Below are positions 19,104 to 28,095 of a stretch of 64,000 nt of DNA, piece by piece. The notes beneath the pieces were generated by a model, which was not told the origin of the DNA, searched no databases, and saw nothing but the letters and a program-made list of their open reading frames with translations. The position numbers were made by a program, and so were the translations under genes. The DNA is from Gracilibacillus salinarum (GTDB lineage Bacteria; Bacillota; Bacilli; Bacillales; Amphibacillaceae). The stretch's first letter is position 1. The number at the start of each line of letters is the position of its first letter. The stretch lies in the NCBI RefSeq assembly GCF_022919575.1, contig NZ_CP095071.1, positions 2,046,001-2,110,000 of the forward strand. Reading direction: 5' to 3'.

Positions 19104-20176
19104 TGATTCGATTGAGGAAGCTGGACCTGATAACCGATGCCGTGCTCGTCTGGTAATGTGACGTAGCCGTTCTCTACTTCTACCTCTGGTGTGATGATGT
19201 CCTGATGCCAATAGCGATTCGAAGCCCCGGGATCGGCAGGGTATTGAAAATTGGGGAGTGTTGCCAGCGCCAACGATTGCACGCGCCCTACTCCGGCTTC
19301 AAGCATACCGCCGCACCAGACGGGAATGCCATGTTGCTGACAATAATCGTGGATGCGAATCGCATTGGTAAAGCCACCTACTTTTCCTAGTTTAATGCTG
19401 ATGATCTGGCAGCTTTTTAGCTGAATTGCCGTTCGGACATCTGCAAATGTGTGAATGCTCTCGTCTAAACAAATCGGTGTTTGCAATTGCTCCTGCAACC
19501 GGGCATGATCGATGAAATCGTTGTGCGCCAATGGCTGTTCGATCATCATTAAGTTGTAATCGTCGAACTTTTTGAGATGGTCGATATCGTTTAACGTATA
19601 GGCCGAGTTAGCGTCCGCCATTATCGGTACGTCTGGAAAATGACTGCGTACTTTTTCTAGTAATGTCAGGTCATACCCTGGCTTTATTTTTAGCTTGATC
19701 CGTTGATAGCCCGCTTGGATTGCTTGTTCGATTTTGGTAAGCATTAGGTCGTCACTTGGCTGCAGTCCTATCGCCGCTCCGACTGGGATTTTGTTCGTTT
19801 GCGCGCCAATTAGTTGGTAGAGTGGTTGTTGCTGCTGCTTGGCGTATAAATCCCAAACAGCTCCCTCGATGGCTGCTTTCGCCATATGGTTTCGGCGAAC
19901 CGTGTGGAACGGAATAGCTCCCGGATCTGAAAAAGTCTGGTGCCTGATCAGCGGCCACAGATGGTTTTCAATCATGACTGCTACCGTATCCGTTGTCTCC
20001 TCTGTATACCAAGGCGCATCAAAAGCGACTGACTCACCAAAGCCGCTACGCCCTTCACGATCGATTAATTCTGTGATGATTATATCTTTTTCCGTTACTG
20101 TCGTACTGCTGTTAGCAAAGGGATGCTTCAACGACATCTTGAAGCGATGAAGGATGCATTTTTCAATCGTAATCAT
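19088..20176 (-). CDS. menC: MenC-type o-succinylbenzoate synthase / N-acylamino acid racemase
   Basis: Enolase-superfamily enzyme, 362 residues. The catalytic set is visible: KLKIKPG (Lys161/163), the metal ligands in MADANSAY (Asp188), MIEQPL (Glu213) and CLDES (Asp238), and the second lysine in ISIKLGKVGG (Lys262). Such enzymes dehydrate SHCHC to o-succinylbenzoate for menaquinone or racemise N-acylamino acids; other men genes are not in the window, so either role is possible. The start is ATG at 20176 because AAAAGGAG lies 8 nt upstream and the frame further up only reads through the 21-bp repeats. It overlaps the end of the NERD gene by 14 bp, suggesting coupling. Confidence 0.87.
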   Translation of the reverse strand: MITIEKCILHRFKMSLKHPFANSSTTVTEKDIIITELIDREGRSGFGESVAFDAPWYTEETTDTVAVMIENHLWPLIRHQTFSDPGAIPFHTVRRNHMAKAAIEGAVWDLYAKQQQQPLYQLIGAQTNKIPVGAAIGLQPSDDLMLTKIEQAIQAGYQRIKLKIKPGYDLTLLEKVRSHFPDVPIMADANSAYTLNDIDHLKKFDDYNLMMIEQPLAHNDFIDHARLQEQLQTPICLDESIHTFADVRTAIQLKSCQIISIKLGKVGGFTNAIRIHDYCQQHGIPVWCGGMLEAGVGRVQSLALATLPNFQYPADPGASNRYWHQDIITPEVEVENGYVTLPDEHGIGYQVQLPQSNQKVLT

Positions 20177-21252
20177 AGACGTGGCTCCTTTTATGGCCAC
20201 TTTTGGATGTTTTATGGCCACTTTTTTGTGTTTTATGGCCACTTTTTCTCACTTTATGGCCACTTTTACTAGTTTTATGGCCACTTGCTTGTGTTTTATG
20301 GCCACTTGCTGCAATTTCTGGATGATAATAGGTAGCACCTTTTCTTACTCCTGTCTTATGAAAAGCTGCACGAGCGATTAATTTTCTCGTCGCATCCGCA
20401 GAAGGTATTTGCAAAAAATCTTGCACCATTGCTGTCGTAAGACGATTGTTCGTAAGTAAAGCTAGCTTATAGAGAAGCTGTACGTGTGCATCCGTACTCC
20501 GCGTTCCGCAATACGTGCATTGCCAGCGCATTCTTTCACGCATCATCGCACGTTTGCGGCAATCCGGACACGGAACTCCTTTCTTTAAATCTTCCCACAA
20601 AATATGATGTTTTTCTAGTATTGCGCTAAATCGTTCTTGATGCTGTGAAATGAGGAAGGATCGAATCTGTTTATTTTGTTCATGAGAGATTTGGGCGGAG
20701 TGATTTTTCGTTAATCGCTCTAAAATAGTCGGGACGGCTTGGGCGGTGAGGATCCTTTCGTGCTCAGGATAGTCGTGAAGCTTAAGAATAACGTTGGCAT
20801 TCGTAAATACGGCAAAGCGGTAAGTTGGAAGCTGGTCGATTTGGTAATCACTGAAAAAAGTTCTCAAATTGGCATACTGGCGATCCACCTGCAAGATGGG
20901 GTCGTCAAATACTTCCTTTTTCGTTTCTGATTCGCGGACAAGCTGATGGGACTTGGCATCAAAATAGATCTCTCCAGTGTGACCTTTCACTTCAAAAATG
21001 ACGAAATGCTTCTGTTAAGATCAGCCAATCTAATTGAAAGGGAACGTGATGTTCGAGTCGAAGCCTTTTTATACAGAGATTAAGTGGAATTTGTGACTGC
21101 TTGAGGTAAAATGCGAGGCTGTCTTCACTGGCTTGACCGATGTCATGCAGTCTGAATTGCTCTATTACTTGAACATATTCGGGGTGATCAGGAGGTAGCA
21201 ATTCGGAGAGCGCCTGGTATTGCTGCCAAATGATCGCGGATTCTGGAATCAA
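20163..21252 (-). pseudogene. NERD-domain nuclease-related protein with zinc ribbon, frameshifted
   Basis: Two frames join into one NERD protein of about 363 codons. The upper part starts with TTG at 21252 (AAAGGAG upstream) and runs IPLNLCIKRLRLEHHVPFQL then DWLILTEAF; the lower part resumes with VIFEVKGHTGEIYFD. The nuclease-like residues (Asp of QLDW, Glu and Lys of FEVKG) lie on opposite sides of the break. The shift is at the run AAA at 21004-21006: one T fewer on the coding strand restores EAFVIFEVK. Behind the NERD domain is a zinc ribbon (CPDCRK..CTYCGT) and a tail of six 7-residue repeats starting SGHK. Either a real mutation or a sequencing error. Confidence 0.8.
20185..20308. repeat. 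21-bp tandem coding repeat (6 units)
   Basis: TTTATGGCCACTT recurs exactly every 21 bp, with ATGGCCAC at 20193, 20214, 20235, 20256, 20277 and 20298. In the NERD gene frame it encodes six heptads of the form SGHKTQK/SGHKTSK. In another frame it reads AIKHKKV and runs into the menC-like gene's upstream region. A period of three codons' multiple keeps the frame whatever the unit number. Confidence 0.9.
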
Positions 21253-21285
21253 TAAAATCTCTCCTTTCTGCTAATTTAGTATAGC

Positions 21286-21325
21286 AAAAAAAAGCCGAAC
21301 TAACACAAGCAGTTCGGCTTTTTTG
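21286..21325 (-). terminator. Terminator of pta
   Basis: AAAAAAGCCGAACT and AGTTCGGCTTTTTT on either side of a 12-nt loop, just after the pta stop codon. Confidence 0.85.
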
Positions 21326-21335
21326 ATAATTATAT

Positions 21336-22325
21336 TTATTTCGCTTCAGAGGCATCTAGTGCTTGTGCTGCTGTGATTAATGCTAATTTATAAGCGTCGT
21401 CACTGCTGCAGCCGCGGGATAGATCGTTGACTGGCTGGTTTAACCCTTGCAGGACTGGTCCTACTGCGTCAAAATTACCTAGGCGCTGTGCGATTTTGTA
21501 GCCGATGTTACCTGCTTCTAAGCTTGGGAATACGAATACGTTCGCGTCCCCTTTCAGAACAGATCCCGGTGCTTTTTTCTCTGCGACGGACGGTACGAAC
21601 GCTGCGTCGAATTGGAACTCGCCATCTAACGTTACGTCCGGTGCCATTTCTTTCGCTACTTTTACTGCTTCTGCTACTTTTTCTGTTTCGTCTGATTTCG
21701 CAGATCCTTTTGTAGAGAAACTTAGCATCGCTACACGAGGGTCGATATTGAAAAGTTTTGCTGTTTCTGCACTGCCAATGGCAATTTCAGCAAGATCCTG
21801 GCTGTCTGGTGAAATATTAATGGCACAATCTGCGAAGACGTATTTCTCTTCTCCACGCACCATCACGAAGACACCTGAAGTCTTTTTGACACCTGCTTTT
21901 GTTTTGATGATTTGTAAGGCTGGACGTACTGTGTCCGCAGTAGAATGAGCCGCTCCACTTACAAGTCCGTCTGCGTTACCCATATAAACAAGCATTGTCC
22001 CGAAATAATTTTCATCTAGTAGAATCTTGCGGGCATCTTCTTCGGTCGCTTTACCTTTTCTTCGCTCCACAAAAGCTGCTACCATTTCATCAAATGCTGG
22101 ATATGTGCTTGGATCGATGATTTCTACTCCATCGATCGCGATCGATAATTCTTTTGCTTTCTGTTCTATTTTTTCTTGAATTCCGACTAGTACAGGTTCT
22201 ACAAATTGGTCTTCCTTTAACTTACTTGCCGCTGTTAGAATTCGTTCATCTAATCCTTCAGGAAAAACGATTTTTCTAGCATTTCCCTGTAATCTGCTTT
22301 TAATATCTGTAAATAATTCACTCAT
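21336..22325 (-). CDS. pta: Phosphate acetyltransferase
   Basis: Converts acetyl-CoA and phosphate into acetyl phosphate in overflow metabolism, working with acetate kinase. Conserved blocks: KIVFPEGLDERILTAASKL, VSGAAHSTADTVRPALQIIK, SFSTKGSAKSDETEKV and VFVFPSLEAGNIGYKIAQRL. The ATG at 22325 has GGAGGG 7 nt upstream and gives 329 residues; the frame open upstream of it lies in the leader. A cre-like motif is about 75 bp upstream, which agrees with CcpA activation of pta in B. subtilis. Confidence 0.96.
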   Translation of the reverse strand: MSELFTDIKSRLQGNARKIVFPEGLDERILTAASKLKEDQFVEPVLVGIQEKIEQKAKELSIAIDGVEIIDPSTYPAFDEMVAAFVERRKGKATEEDARKILLDENYFGTMLVYMGNADGLVSGAAHSTADTVRPALQIIKTKAGVKKTSGVFVMVRGEEKYVFADCAINISPDSQDLAEIAIGSAETAKLFNIDPRVAMLSFSTKGSAKSDETEKVAEAVKVAKEMAPDVTLDGEFQFDAAFVPSVAEKKAPGSVLKGDANVFVFPSLEAGNIGYKIAQRLGNFDAVGPVLQGLNQPVNDLSRGCSSDDAYKLALITAAQALDASEAK

Positions 22326-22399
22326 GATTACACCCTCCAATATCTTATCTGTATTATATGATACGCCTTTTCGTGTCATAATGAAAGCATCAGCTAAAA

Positions 22400-22413
22400 T
22401 GAAGGCGTTTTAT
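22400..22413. promoter_or_regulatory. cre-like site upstream of pta
   Basis: TGAAGGCGTTTTAT on the plus strand matches TGWAARCGNTWNCW at 12 of 14 positions. It is about 49 bp upstream of a TATAAT (minus strand, in GTATCATATAATACAG), a spacing close to that of the activating cre of B. subtilis pta. Function inferred. Confidence 0.45.
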
Positions 22414-22540
22414 CTTCAAAATTTTTTATTTGTTCAAATTTATGGTAAATACTAGGTGATGATCATTGCTTTTCAATAAGTATTTTCCCCTAAATGTGTT
22501 ATATTAAAACAAGAGTTAGTAAGCAAAGGAGTGAAGCTAA

Positions 22541-23287
22541 ATGCCAGAAGCAGTAGAAACAATGGACGGTTGGTATTGTTTACACGATTTACGAACAATC
22601 GACTGGACAAAATGGAAAAAAGCAACCGAAGCGGAGCGCCAGCAAGCCGTTGAGGAGTTACAGACGATGCTCCGCGAATGGGAAGAAGTAGCAGAAGCAC
22701 GAGATGGCAGCCATGCCTTCTATTCTATTATGGGACAAAAAGCAGACATCCTTCTTATGATCTTGCGTCCGACGATGCAGGAATTAAGCGAGATAGAGCT
22801 TCGTTTCAATAAGTCAAAAATTGCAGAGTTTACAAAGCCTAGTTATTCCTATGTATCTGTGGTGGAACTCTCTAAATATATGTCGAAGGAAAGTGATAAT
22901 CCGGAAGACAATCCAGGTGTACGTGCCCGCTTAGCGCCAAAATTACCACTTTGGGATCATATTTGCTTTTATCCAATGGACAAGCGTCGCGAAGGAAACG
23001 ATAATTGGTACATGCTTCCTTTCGATGAGCGTCGCCAATTAATGTATGAGCACAGTTTTACCGGCAGAAAATATGCAGGTGAAGTGAAGCAGGTCATTAC
23101 TGGTTCGATGGGCTTTGATGACTGGGAATGGAGCGTCACGCTCTTTGCCAAAGACGTGTTACAATTGAAGAAAATTGTCTATGAAATGCGCTTTGATGTG
23201 GTCAGTGCCCGCTACGGGGAATTCGGACCTTTCTATGTCGGCAATATTTTAAAAACAGAAGACGTCCCAGCTTATTTAGCTATTTAA
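22541..23287 (+). CDS. hemQ: Coproheme decarboxylase HemQ
   Basis: Last enzyme of the Gram-positive (coproporphyrin-dependent) heme pathway, decarboxylating coproheme to heme b with peroxide. It belongs to the chlorite dismutase-like family, 248 residues. The reactive Tyr144 (CFYPMDKRR) and the heme-ligand His171 ([11 protein letters not shown]) are present at the family positions, as is FGPFYVGNI near the end. The ATG at 22541 has AAGGAG upstream. Divergent from pta, as in B. subtilis (ywfI-pta). Confidence 0.95.
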   Translation: MPEAVETMDGWYCLHDLRTIDWTKWKKATEAERQQAVEELQTMLREWEEVAEARDGSHAFYSIMGQKADILLMILRPTMQELSEIELRFNKSKIAEFTKPSYSYVSVVELSKYMSKESDNPEDNPGVRARLAPKLPLWDHICFYPMDKRREGNDNWYMLPFDERRQLMYEHSFTGRKYAGEVKQVITGSMGFDDWEWSVTLFAKDVLQLKKIVYEMRFDVVSARYGEFGPFYVGNILKTEDVPAYLAI

Positions 23288-23315
23288 ACACACGGTTTAG
23301 ACCGTGTGTTTTTTT
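23287..23315 (+). terminator. Terminator of hemQ
   Basis: AACACACGGT and ACCGTGTGTT pair, followed by seven T, overlapping the stop codon. The 230 bp up to gerQ hold only the possible gerQ promoter. Confidence 0.85.
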
Positions 23316-23453
23316 ATCGTAAGGTTGCATTGTTTTTGAGCGCTCGTGTGGACTTGGCGTAGTACATACTCATTTCCCACTACGTCGTACTTTAACATTG
23401 CTGAAATTTTATGGCTTCCGACCGTACTTGGAGAATGCCTTCATTTTCTTTAT

Positions 23454-23483
23454 GCATGTTTGTTTTAGATACTGCATATAGAT
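23454..23483 (+). promoter_or_regulatory. Possible sigma-E-type promoter of gerQ
   Basis: GCATGTT (6 of 7 with the sigma-E -35 KMATATT), 14 nt, CATATAGAT (first four bases of the -10 CATACNWT only). gerQ is known to be a mother-cell gene in B. subtilis. Weak evidence. Confidence 0.3.
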
Positions 23484-23548
23484 GGCTAGTAGGAATACGG
23501 AAAAAAAGCACGAATGGATTCCCGACAACGGAAAGGAGCTTTTCAAAG

Positions 23549-24028
23549 ATGAGTCAAGGACAAAACCCAAATCAGAGTCAAAGCAGGCCGCAGCAGCCGA
23601 CAACTACTCAGCCATATATCCCGCAAACGTATAATTATGGTATGCAGGACGGGTACACTGGAGGTTACTCGTATCCGATGTATAACCAGATGCAACAATA
23701 TCCATATGCCCAGCAGCAACAGCCTAGCATGACTGCCACACCTGGCATGCTTCCCATGGAAGAGTCGTATATTGAGAACATTTTGCGTTTAAACAAAGGA
23801 AAGACAGCAACCGTTTATATGACTTTTGAAAACAATGACCGTTGGAATGCCAAGATTTTTAAAGGGATTATTGAAGCAGCCGGTCGCGATCACATCATAT
23901 TAAGTGATCCTGAAACCGGAAAACGCTACATTCTGTTAATGGTATACTTAGATTACATTACGTTTGACGAAGAAATTGTCTACGAATACCCATATGGTGC
24001 ACAAACGGCCAACTACACACCACGCTAA
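23549..24028 (+). CDS. gerQ: Spore coat protein GerQ
   Basis: A 159-residue mother-cell protein of the spore coat which is cross-linked by transglutaminase and needed for CwlJ to degrade the cortex in germination. The N-terminal half is low complexity and rich in Gln, Tyr and Pro (SQGQNPNQSQSRPQQP..); the C-terminal domain is conserved (PMEESYIENILRLNKGK, DHIILSDPETGKRYILLMVY, YLDYITFDEEIVYEYPYG). The start is ATG at 23549 behind GAAAGGAG. The longer upstream frame is ignored. Position downstream of hemQ differs slightly from B. subtilis but the protein is clear. Confidence 0.93.
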   Translation: MSQGQNPNQSQSRPQQPTTTQPYIPQTYNYGMQDGYTGGYSYPMYNQMQQYPYAQQQQPSMTATPGMLPMEESYIENILRLNKGKTATVYMTFENNDRWNAKIFKGIIEAAGRDHIILSDPETGKRYILLMVYLDYITFDEEIVYEYPYGAQTANYTPR

Positions 24029-24036
24029 CAGACGCT

Positions 24037-24074
24037 AAAATCCGCTGGCCCTATGAGACCAGCGGATTTCTTTT
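24037..24074 (+). terminator. Terminator of gerQ
   Basis: AAATCCGCTGG and CCAGCGGATTT pair across CCCTATGAGA, then CTTTT. Confidence 0.85.
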
Positions 24075-24099
24075 ATCTTCTTTTTCAGGAGGCAAAAAC

Positions 24100-24348
24100 A
24101 TGAATAAAAAAGCCGAAACACACGAAGTAATGATTAGCTTCTTTTGCATATCCCTTGCATTGATTGTGTTAGCCTGGCAATTTCATTCCGTCCTGCTTTG
24201 GATGCTTGCTTTAACCAGTCTGAGCGTTAATTTTTTTATGGAGGCTTTCAAAGAATGGAAGCTTGGTCGCCCACCGCTATTCTTCTCACAACAGCTGTTC
24301 AGAGGTTTAGGTCTACTTGGGATCGCTATCCTTCTCTTCTTTGTTTGA
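24100..24348 (+). CDS. Small membrane protein of unknown function
   Basis: 82 residues with two or three membrane helices (about 11-27, 29-45 and 62-82) and a short polar loop (KEWKLGRPP). A good ribosome site AGGAGG lies 8 nt before the ATG. I do not recognise the family. It is convergent with the kinase gene and overlaps its end by 36 bp, without a visible terminator between them. Confidence 0.6.
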   Translation: MNKKAETHEVMISFFCISLALIVLAWQFHSVLLWMLALTSLSVNFFMEAFKEWKLGRPPLFFSQQLFRGLGLLGIAILLFFV

Positions 24349-25032
24349 CAGATTCTGTTTGGAAAAAGTGGTCCATTTTAAAACAGCACCGACAAAGTCG
24401 TCAAACGTCGAATAACTTCGAGATCGCTGATTATACCACTTTCTCACTGTCTCCACGACCCAGAACGGAATCGGCTTATTCGCAATCAGATGGTAATGCT
24501 CATCATATGCCTTCTTCAAATGTTCCCAGCGATAATCATTGCCAGCTTGCGAATACTCCGAGACATCGATGATTTTGGCCCGCCCATTTTGCAGTAAAAT
24601 ATTCTTCGTATGAATATCACGTGGGTTCAGGCCAAGCTCTCGCACATAGGTACGTGCCTCTTCCACCTCTGCTATCACTTCTTTCGGAATATACACACCT
24701 TGTAAGATGCAATCAAATAGTGTAATACCTTCCTCATAACTAATGACAAGATATTGTGCAGTCGCACCATAACAAGTCGGAAAAAATTGATTTTCTCCCA
24801 GCTGTTGATAAATCCCTTCCTCGATAGACAGCTTGTGCGTTTTGTCTTTCGCATATAGCTTAAATGCATACTCAGGTAAGTCCACATGTTGAAAAACAGC
24901 CGCATCTGTACCAATGCCGATGCATTTCAACTCATCAGACGTCCCTTTGATAAGAACAGGCTGATTCTGAGAAGTGGATTCCACCTCAATCTTATTCAAA
25001 GCGTCTCCTGCTTTCCTCCAGTTTCTCGTCAT
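24313..25032 (-). CDS. Small protein-kinase-like protein (YrzF-like)
   Basis: 239 residues with a reduced protein kinase fold: ATP lysine in YAFKLYAKDK, catalytic loop GLNPRDIHTKNILL and metal Asp in AKIIDVSEYSQ (instead of DFG). This resembles the small Bacillus kinases YrzF/YbdM. Substrate unknown. The C-terminus ends in a charged tail (SNKEEKDSDPK) that overlaps the opposite gene. GGAG lies 8 nt before the ATG. Confidence 0.72.
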   Translation of the reverse strand: MTRNWRKAGDALNKIEVESTSQNQPVLIKGTSDELKCIGIGTDAAVFQHVDLPEYAFKLYAKDKTHKLSIEEGIYQQLGENQFFPTCYGATAQYLVISYEEGITLFDCILQGVYIPKEVIAEVEEARTYVRELGLNPRDIHTKNILLQNGRAKIIDVSEYSQAGNDYRWEHLKKAYDEHYHLIANKPIPFWVVETVRKWYNQRSRSYSTFDDFVGAVLKWTTFSKQNLSNKEEKDSDPK

Positions 25033-25058
25033 GATCCCATCTCCAAGCAGTTTTTTTA

Positions 25059-25112
25059 TTAGAAAAACTCGGCATTCGCCTCGTCCATTAGCGAGTGCCG
25101 TAGTTTTTCTTA
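25059..25112. terminator. Large hairpin without an assigned gene
   Basis: AGAAAAACTCGGCATTCGC and GCGAGTGCCGTAGTTTTTCT pair with small mismatches. It has A- and T-runs on both sides like a bidirectional terminator but no gene ends into it; the neighbouring sequence is the edge of repeat copy 3. Confidence 0.5.
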
Positions 25113-25187
25113 TACTTGTTACATTTTAAATTTTCACTACGTCGAACTGCTTCTATGCTAAAATTTTATACTTTCCTAACGTGTTAG

Positions 25188-25862
25188 AAAAACGGGCATA
25201 ACCCGCCGGTTCTATTGACTTAATTAATAAACAACTTCTTATAATATGGATTATGCCAACTAACAGCTTAGTGGTTATTTTGAAATATTATGTGTGGTAT
25301 GATACCGCTCCGGCCAACCACTTCGCGTCCTGCGGGGCACGGCTTAAGCTAGGCTACTACTAGAATTGCTTCTCTGCTGCCTTGCACCGAGGAAGCCTAC
25401 TTCGAAGCGTTACTAGTAGACACAGGTGCAGACGTTGTGGATCTTCAGCGCCTGCATAATCCCGCGGGAGTCTACGTGGTTGGCCTACGCTAAGATTGGG
25501 ACTCTACAATCTTTGTCAGAGCTAATATATTGATTGCATGCATATATAATAGCTATGGAAAAATGCCAAGAACCACTGCTATTTGCTGTTACATACGTTG
25601 TAGCACTTCCCCAAAGCGTAGGAAATAGGCGGAGACTCCCGTGGAATCAGCGCGAGCTGAAGATCCATTTCATTTGTGCCTGTGTCTGCCAGTATTGCTT
25701 CGAAGTGGGCTTCCTCGGCACAAGGCAGCACAGGTGCTGTTCAAGTAGTAGCCTAGCTGAAGCCGTTCCCACAGGACGCGGAGCCTATTTCCGGAGCTTT
25801 GCTCAGCAGATAATTTATATCAAAATAACCATTTGGCAATACAGTTCCATTTAATTCCCTAA
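25188..25862. repeat. Large hairpin element, copy 3 (order B then A)
   Basis: Left end hairpin CGGGCATAACCCG (25194), inverted-repeat word TATAATATGGATTATG (25242), hairpin B 25312-25485 (GGCCAACCAC..GTGGTTGGCC, long tip), spacer, then hairpin A 25621-25794 (GGAAATAGGCGGAG..CTATTTCC, long tip). The right inverted repeat is missing. Both tips are nearly identical to those of copy 6 (34.9-35.6 kb), which lies in the other orientation. It fills most of the 900-bp gap; nothing coding is convincing. Confidence 0.88.
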
Positions 25863-25867
25863 TGTAT

Positions 25868-25900
25868 AGAAAAAGAGGGTGTTCTTCACATCCCTCTTTC
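25868..25900 (-). terminator. Terminator of ywdK
   Basis: AAAGAGGG and CCCTCTTT pair around TGTTCTTCACAT with a T-run on the minus strand. Confidence 0.8.
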
Positions 25901-25929
25901 ATCGTTCAACGTATTCTATCTTATGTGCA

Positions 25930-26298
25930 TTACACATACTTCATGACTGCATAACCTAACAGCACCCAGCCGATTAAGAAGGCGACGCCGCCGAGTGGTG
26001 TAATCATTGCAAACGTCTTAATCGCAGTCGTTGAATATACATACAGACTGCCTGAGAATAGTATGATACCGGCAAAGAAGAACCAGCCTGCAGAGACAAT
26101 ACTTCCTCCGGTAAACTTCTGCATCAATAATCCGGTTGCGAGTAATGCCACGGTATGGAACATTTGATACAACACTGCTTTATCCCACGTCGCCAGCATT
26201 TTCTCTGATAATTTTCCTTCCAGTCCATGTGCACCGAACGCTCCGAGTGCTACGGCAAGAAAACCATTTAGGATACCTAACAATAAAAATATCTTCAT
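25930..26298 (-). CDS. ywdK: DUF423 membrane protein (YwdK)
   Basis: 122-residue integral membrane protein, four hydrophobic segments, matching DUF423/YwdK in length and motifs (ALGAFGAHGLEGKLSEK near the start, GGVAFLIGWVLLGYA at the end). Function unknown. It follows ywdI by 21 bp in one operon. Confidence 0.9.
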   Translation of the reverse strand: MKIFLLLGILNGFLAVALGAFGAHGLEGKLSEKMLATWDKAVLYQMFHTVALLATGLLMQKFTGGSIVSAGWFFFAGIILFSGSLYVYSTTAIKTFAMITPLGGVAFLIGWVLLGYAVMKYV

Positions 26299-26319
26299 TC
26301 GTTCTATCGCTCCCCTGTA

Positions 26320-26598
26320 TTAAAAGTCAAGTAACGAATCTCCATTTGCATCTTCTTCCTTTAACTTCTTGCTGTCTGTTGTCGATGGTTTCGGACTTGG
26401 CTGCCCCACCATCTTTTCCCATTCTAAAGGATCAATGGATGAACTGCTTGTTGTCGTTACTTTGGAATCCTGATCTAACAATAAGTCGGTCAACGATTGG
26501 ACAGCTTTCGCATGTTCGCGGACTTTCGATTCATTGTGCAATGCTTGTTCACATTCTGTTATAATTTTTCGCAAAATCTGCTGATTCGTTATCGCCAT
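26320..26598 (-). CDS. ywdI: YwdI family protein (DUF5327)
   Basis: 92-residue soluble protein: a helical N-terminus (NQQILRKIITECEQALHNES, KVREHAKAVQSLTDLLLD), then a Ser/Pro-rich linker and a conserved acidic end GDSLLDF. This is the pattern of DUF5327 and of B. subtilis YwdI, next to ywdK. Function unknown. Confidence 0.82.
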   Translation of the reverse strand: MAITNQQILRKIITECEQALHNESKVREHAKAVQSLTDLLLDQDSKVTTTSSSSIDPLEWEKMVGQPSPKPSTTDSKKLKEEDANGDSLLDF

Positions 26599-26621
26599 CT
26601 TCCTTCATCCTCTCACTGTCA

Positions 26622-27959
26622 TTATACAATTCCTAGTGAATTTAAGGAAATAATAATGATTATAATTGGTGCGACAATTCGAATTAGGACTAACCAAACC
26701 GATGCCAACGCACTTTCCGTTAAATCCGCCGCTTCTAATGCCTCGCTTCTGGTAAAATACCAGCCGACAAACAGTGCCATCGTTAAACCGCCAATCGGCA
26801 AGAACACATTCGACGTGATATAATCAAAGGAATCTAAAATGTTATGATCGCCAATTAAGGTGACGCCACTCCATTTTCCCATACCGAGTGAAACGGTAAT
26901 ACCAGAGATGAAAATCACGATACTTGCGATTAATGATGCCTTTTTTCTCGACATGTTACGTGCACGCATCAAATAGGCAACTGGTACTTCCAACATGGAG
27001 ATCGAAGAAGAAATAGCTGCTAAACTTAAGGCCGTGAAGAAGATAAAACCGACAATTCCACCGAAATTCATTTGATAGAAAATTTCCGGTAATGTAATAA
27101 ACACAAGCGGTGGTCCAGAGCTTGGATCAATCCCAAAGGCAAATACTGCTGGAAAAATGACGATCCCTGAAATAATCGCAAAGCACGTATCCATGATCCC
27201 AATACCAACCGTAGCACTAGGCAGCTTGTGTTCTTTGGTTAAGTAACTGCCATACGTCATCATCGTCCCTACCCCAAGACTTAAGGAGAAAAATGCTTGT
27301 CCTAATGCCGAAATATAAACGCTCGGATCATCCAGCACCGACCAGTCTGGTTTAAATAAAAAGGCAAGACCTTCTGAAGCTCCCGGCAATGTCACACTGT
27401 AAATCGCCAAACCTATCATCATAAGTGCTAATAATGGCATTAAAATCTTGTTTGCTAATTCGATTCCTTTCTGCACACCACCAAGGACGATAAACATCGT
27501 AATCACCATAAACAAAGCATGCCAGCCTAACGGTGCGTAATCCTGGGCAATAAAGGTTTCAAATGAACCGCCAAAACCGACGTCAGGCATAACAGACATC
27601 GATCCTGTCAGGTAACGCCACCAGTAATACAATGCCCAACCTGCTACAACACTGTAAAAACTTAAGATTAAAAAGGCACTGGCAACCCCTAAATAACCAA
27701 GCATATACCACGGTTTATCCGGAGCTAGTTTCTTATAAGACCCGACAATATCCTGACGCGCCTTTCTTCCAATACTTACCTCAACTAGTAACAACGGAAT
27801 ACCTATGACTAACACACTTAAAATATATAAAATTAAAAATGCGCCTCCACCACTTTCACCTGCTACGTATGAGAAACGCCAAATATTACCTAAACCAACT
27901 GCTGAGCCCATTGCAGCCAACATGAACCCTATTCTCGAAGTCCAATTTTCTCGTTGCAA
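26622..27959 (-). CDS. Sodium-dependent transporter of the NSS family
   Basis: 445-residue LeuT-fold symporter importing an amino acid or similar solute with Na+. The family signature is in the first helix (SRIGFMLAAMGSAVGLGNIWRFSYVAGESGGGAF), followed by about ten more helices (eleven or twelve in all). Bacillus relatives are YocR and YhdH. The substrate cannot be read from sequence. It lies upstream of ywdI by 23 bp and may be read together with it. Confidence 0.92.
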   Translation of the reverse strand: MQRENWTSRIGFMLAAMGSAVGLGNIWRFSYVAGESGGGAFLILYILSVLVIGIPLLLVEVSIGRKARQDIVGSYKKLAPDKPWYMLGYLGVASAFLILSFYSVVAGWALYYWWRYLTGSMSVMPDVGFGGSFETFIAQDYAPLGWHALFMVITMFIVLGGVQKGIELANKILMPLLALMMIGLAIYSVTLPGASEGLAFLFKPDWSVLDDPSVYISALGQAFFSLSLGVGTMMTYGSYLTKEHKLPSATVGIGIMDTCFAIISGIVIFPAVFAFGIDPSSGPPLVFITLPEIFYQMNFGGIVGFIFFTALSLAAISSSISMLEVPVAYLMRARNMSRKKASLIASIVIFISGITVSLGMGKWSGVTLIGDHNILDSFDYITSNVFLPIGGLTMALFVGWYFTRSEALEAADLTESALASVWLVLIRIVAPIIIIIISLNSLGIV

Positions 27960-28095
27960 ATTGTTTCACCTCATTCAACAAATTATAAAAGCTTTCCTTA
28001 TTGTACATGATAAGCATTCGCTTTTCTACCTTGATTTTATGATGATATAATGATGTAAAGATATTTTAATATGACGGCCCGATTAAGGAGGATTT

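Noticed and set aside
19088..20242. Longer N-terminus for the menC-like protein (reading through AIKHKKVAIKHPKV)
   Set aside because: It is just the other frame of the 21-bp repeat; a good ribosome site precedes the ATG at 20176.
25059..25112. Terminator of a missing plus-strand gene
   Set aside because: No plus-strand gene ends here except the small membrane gene 700 bp away, beyond an opposite gene; kept only as an unassigned hairpin.
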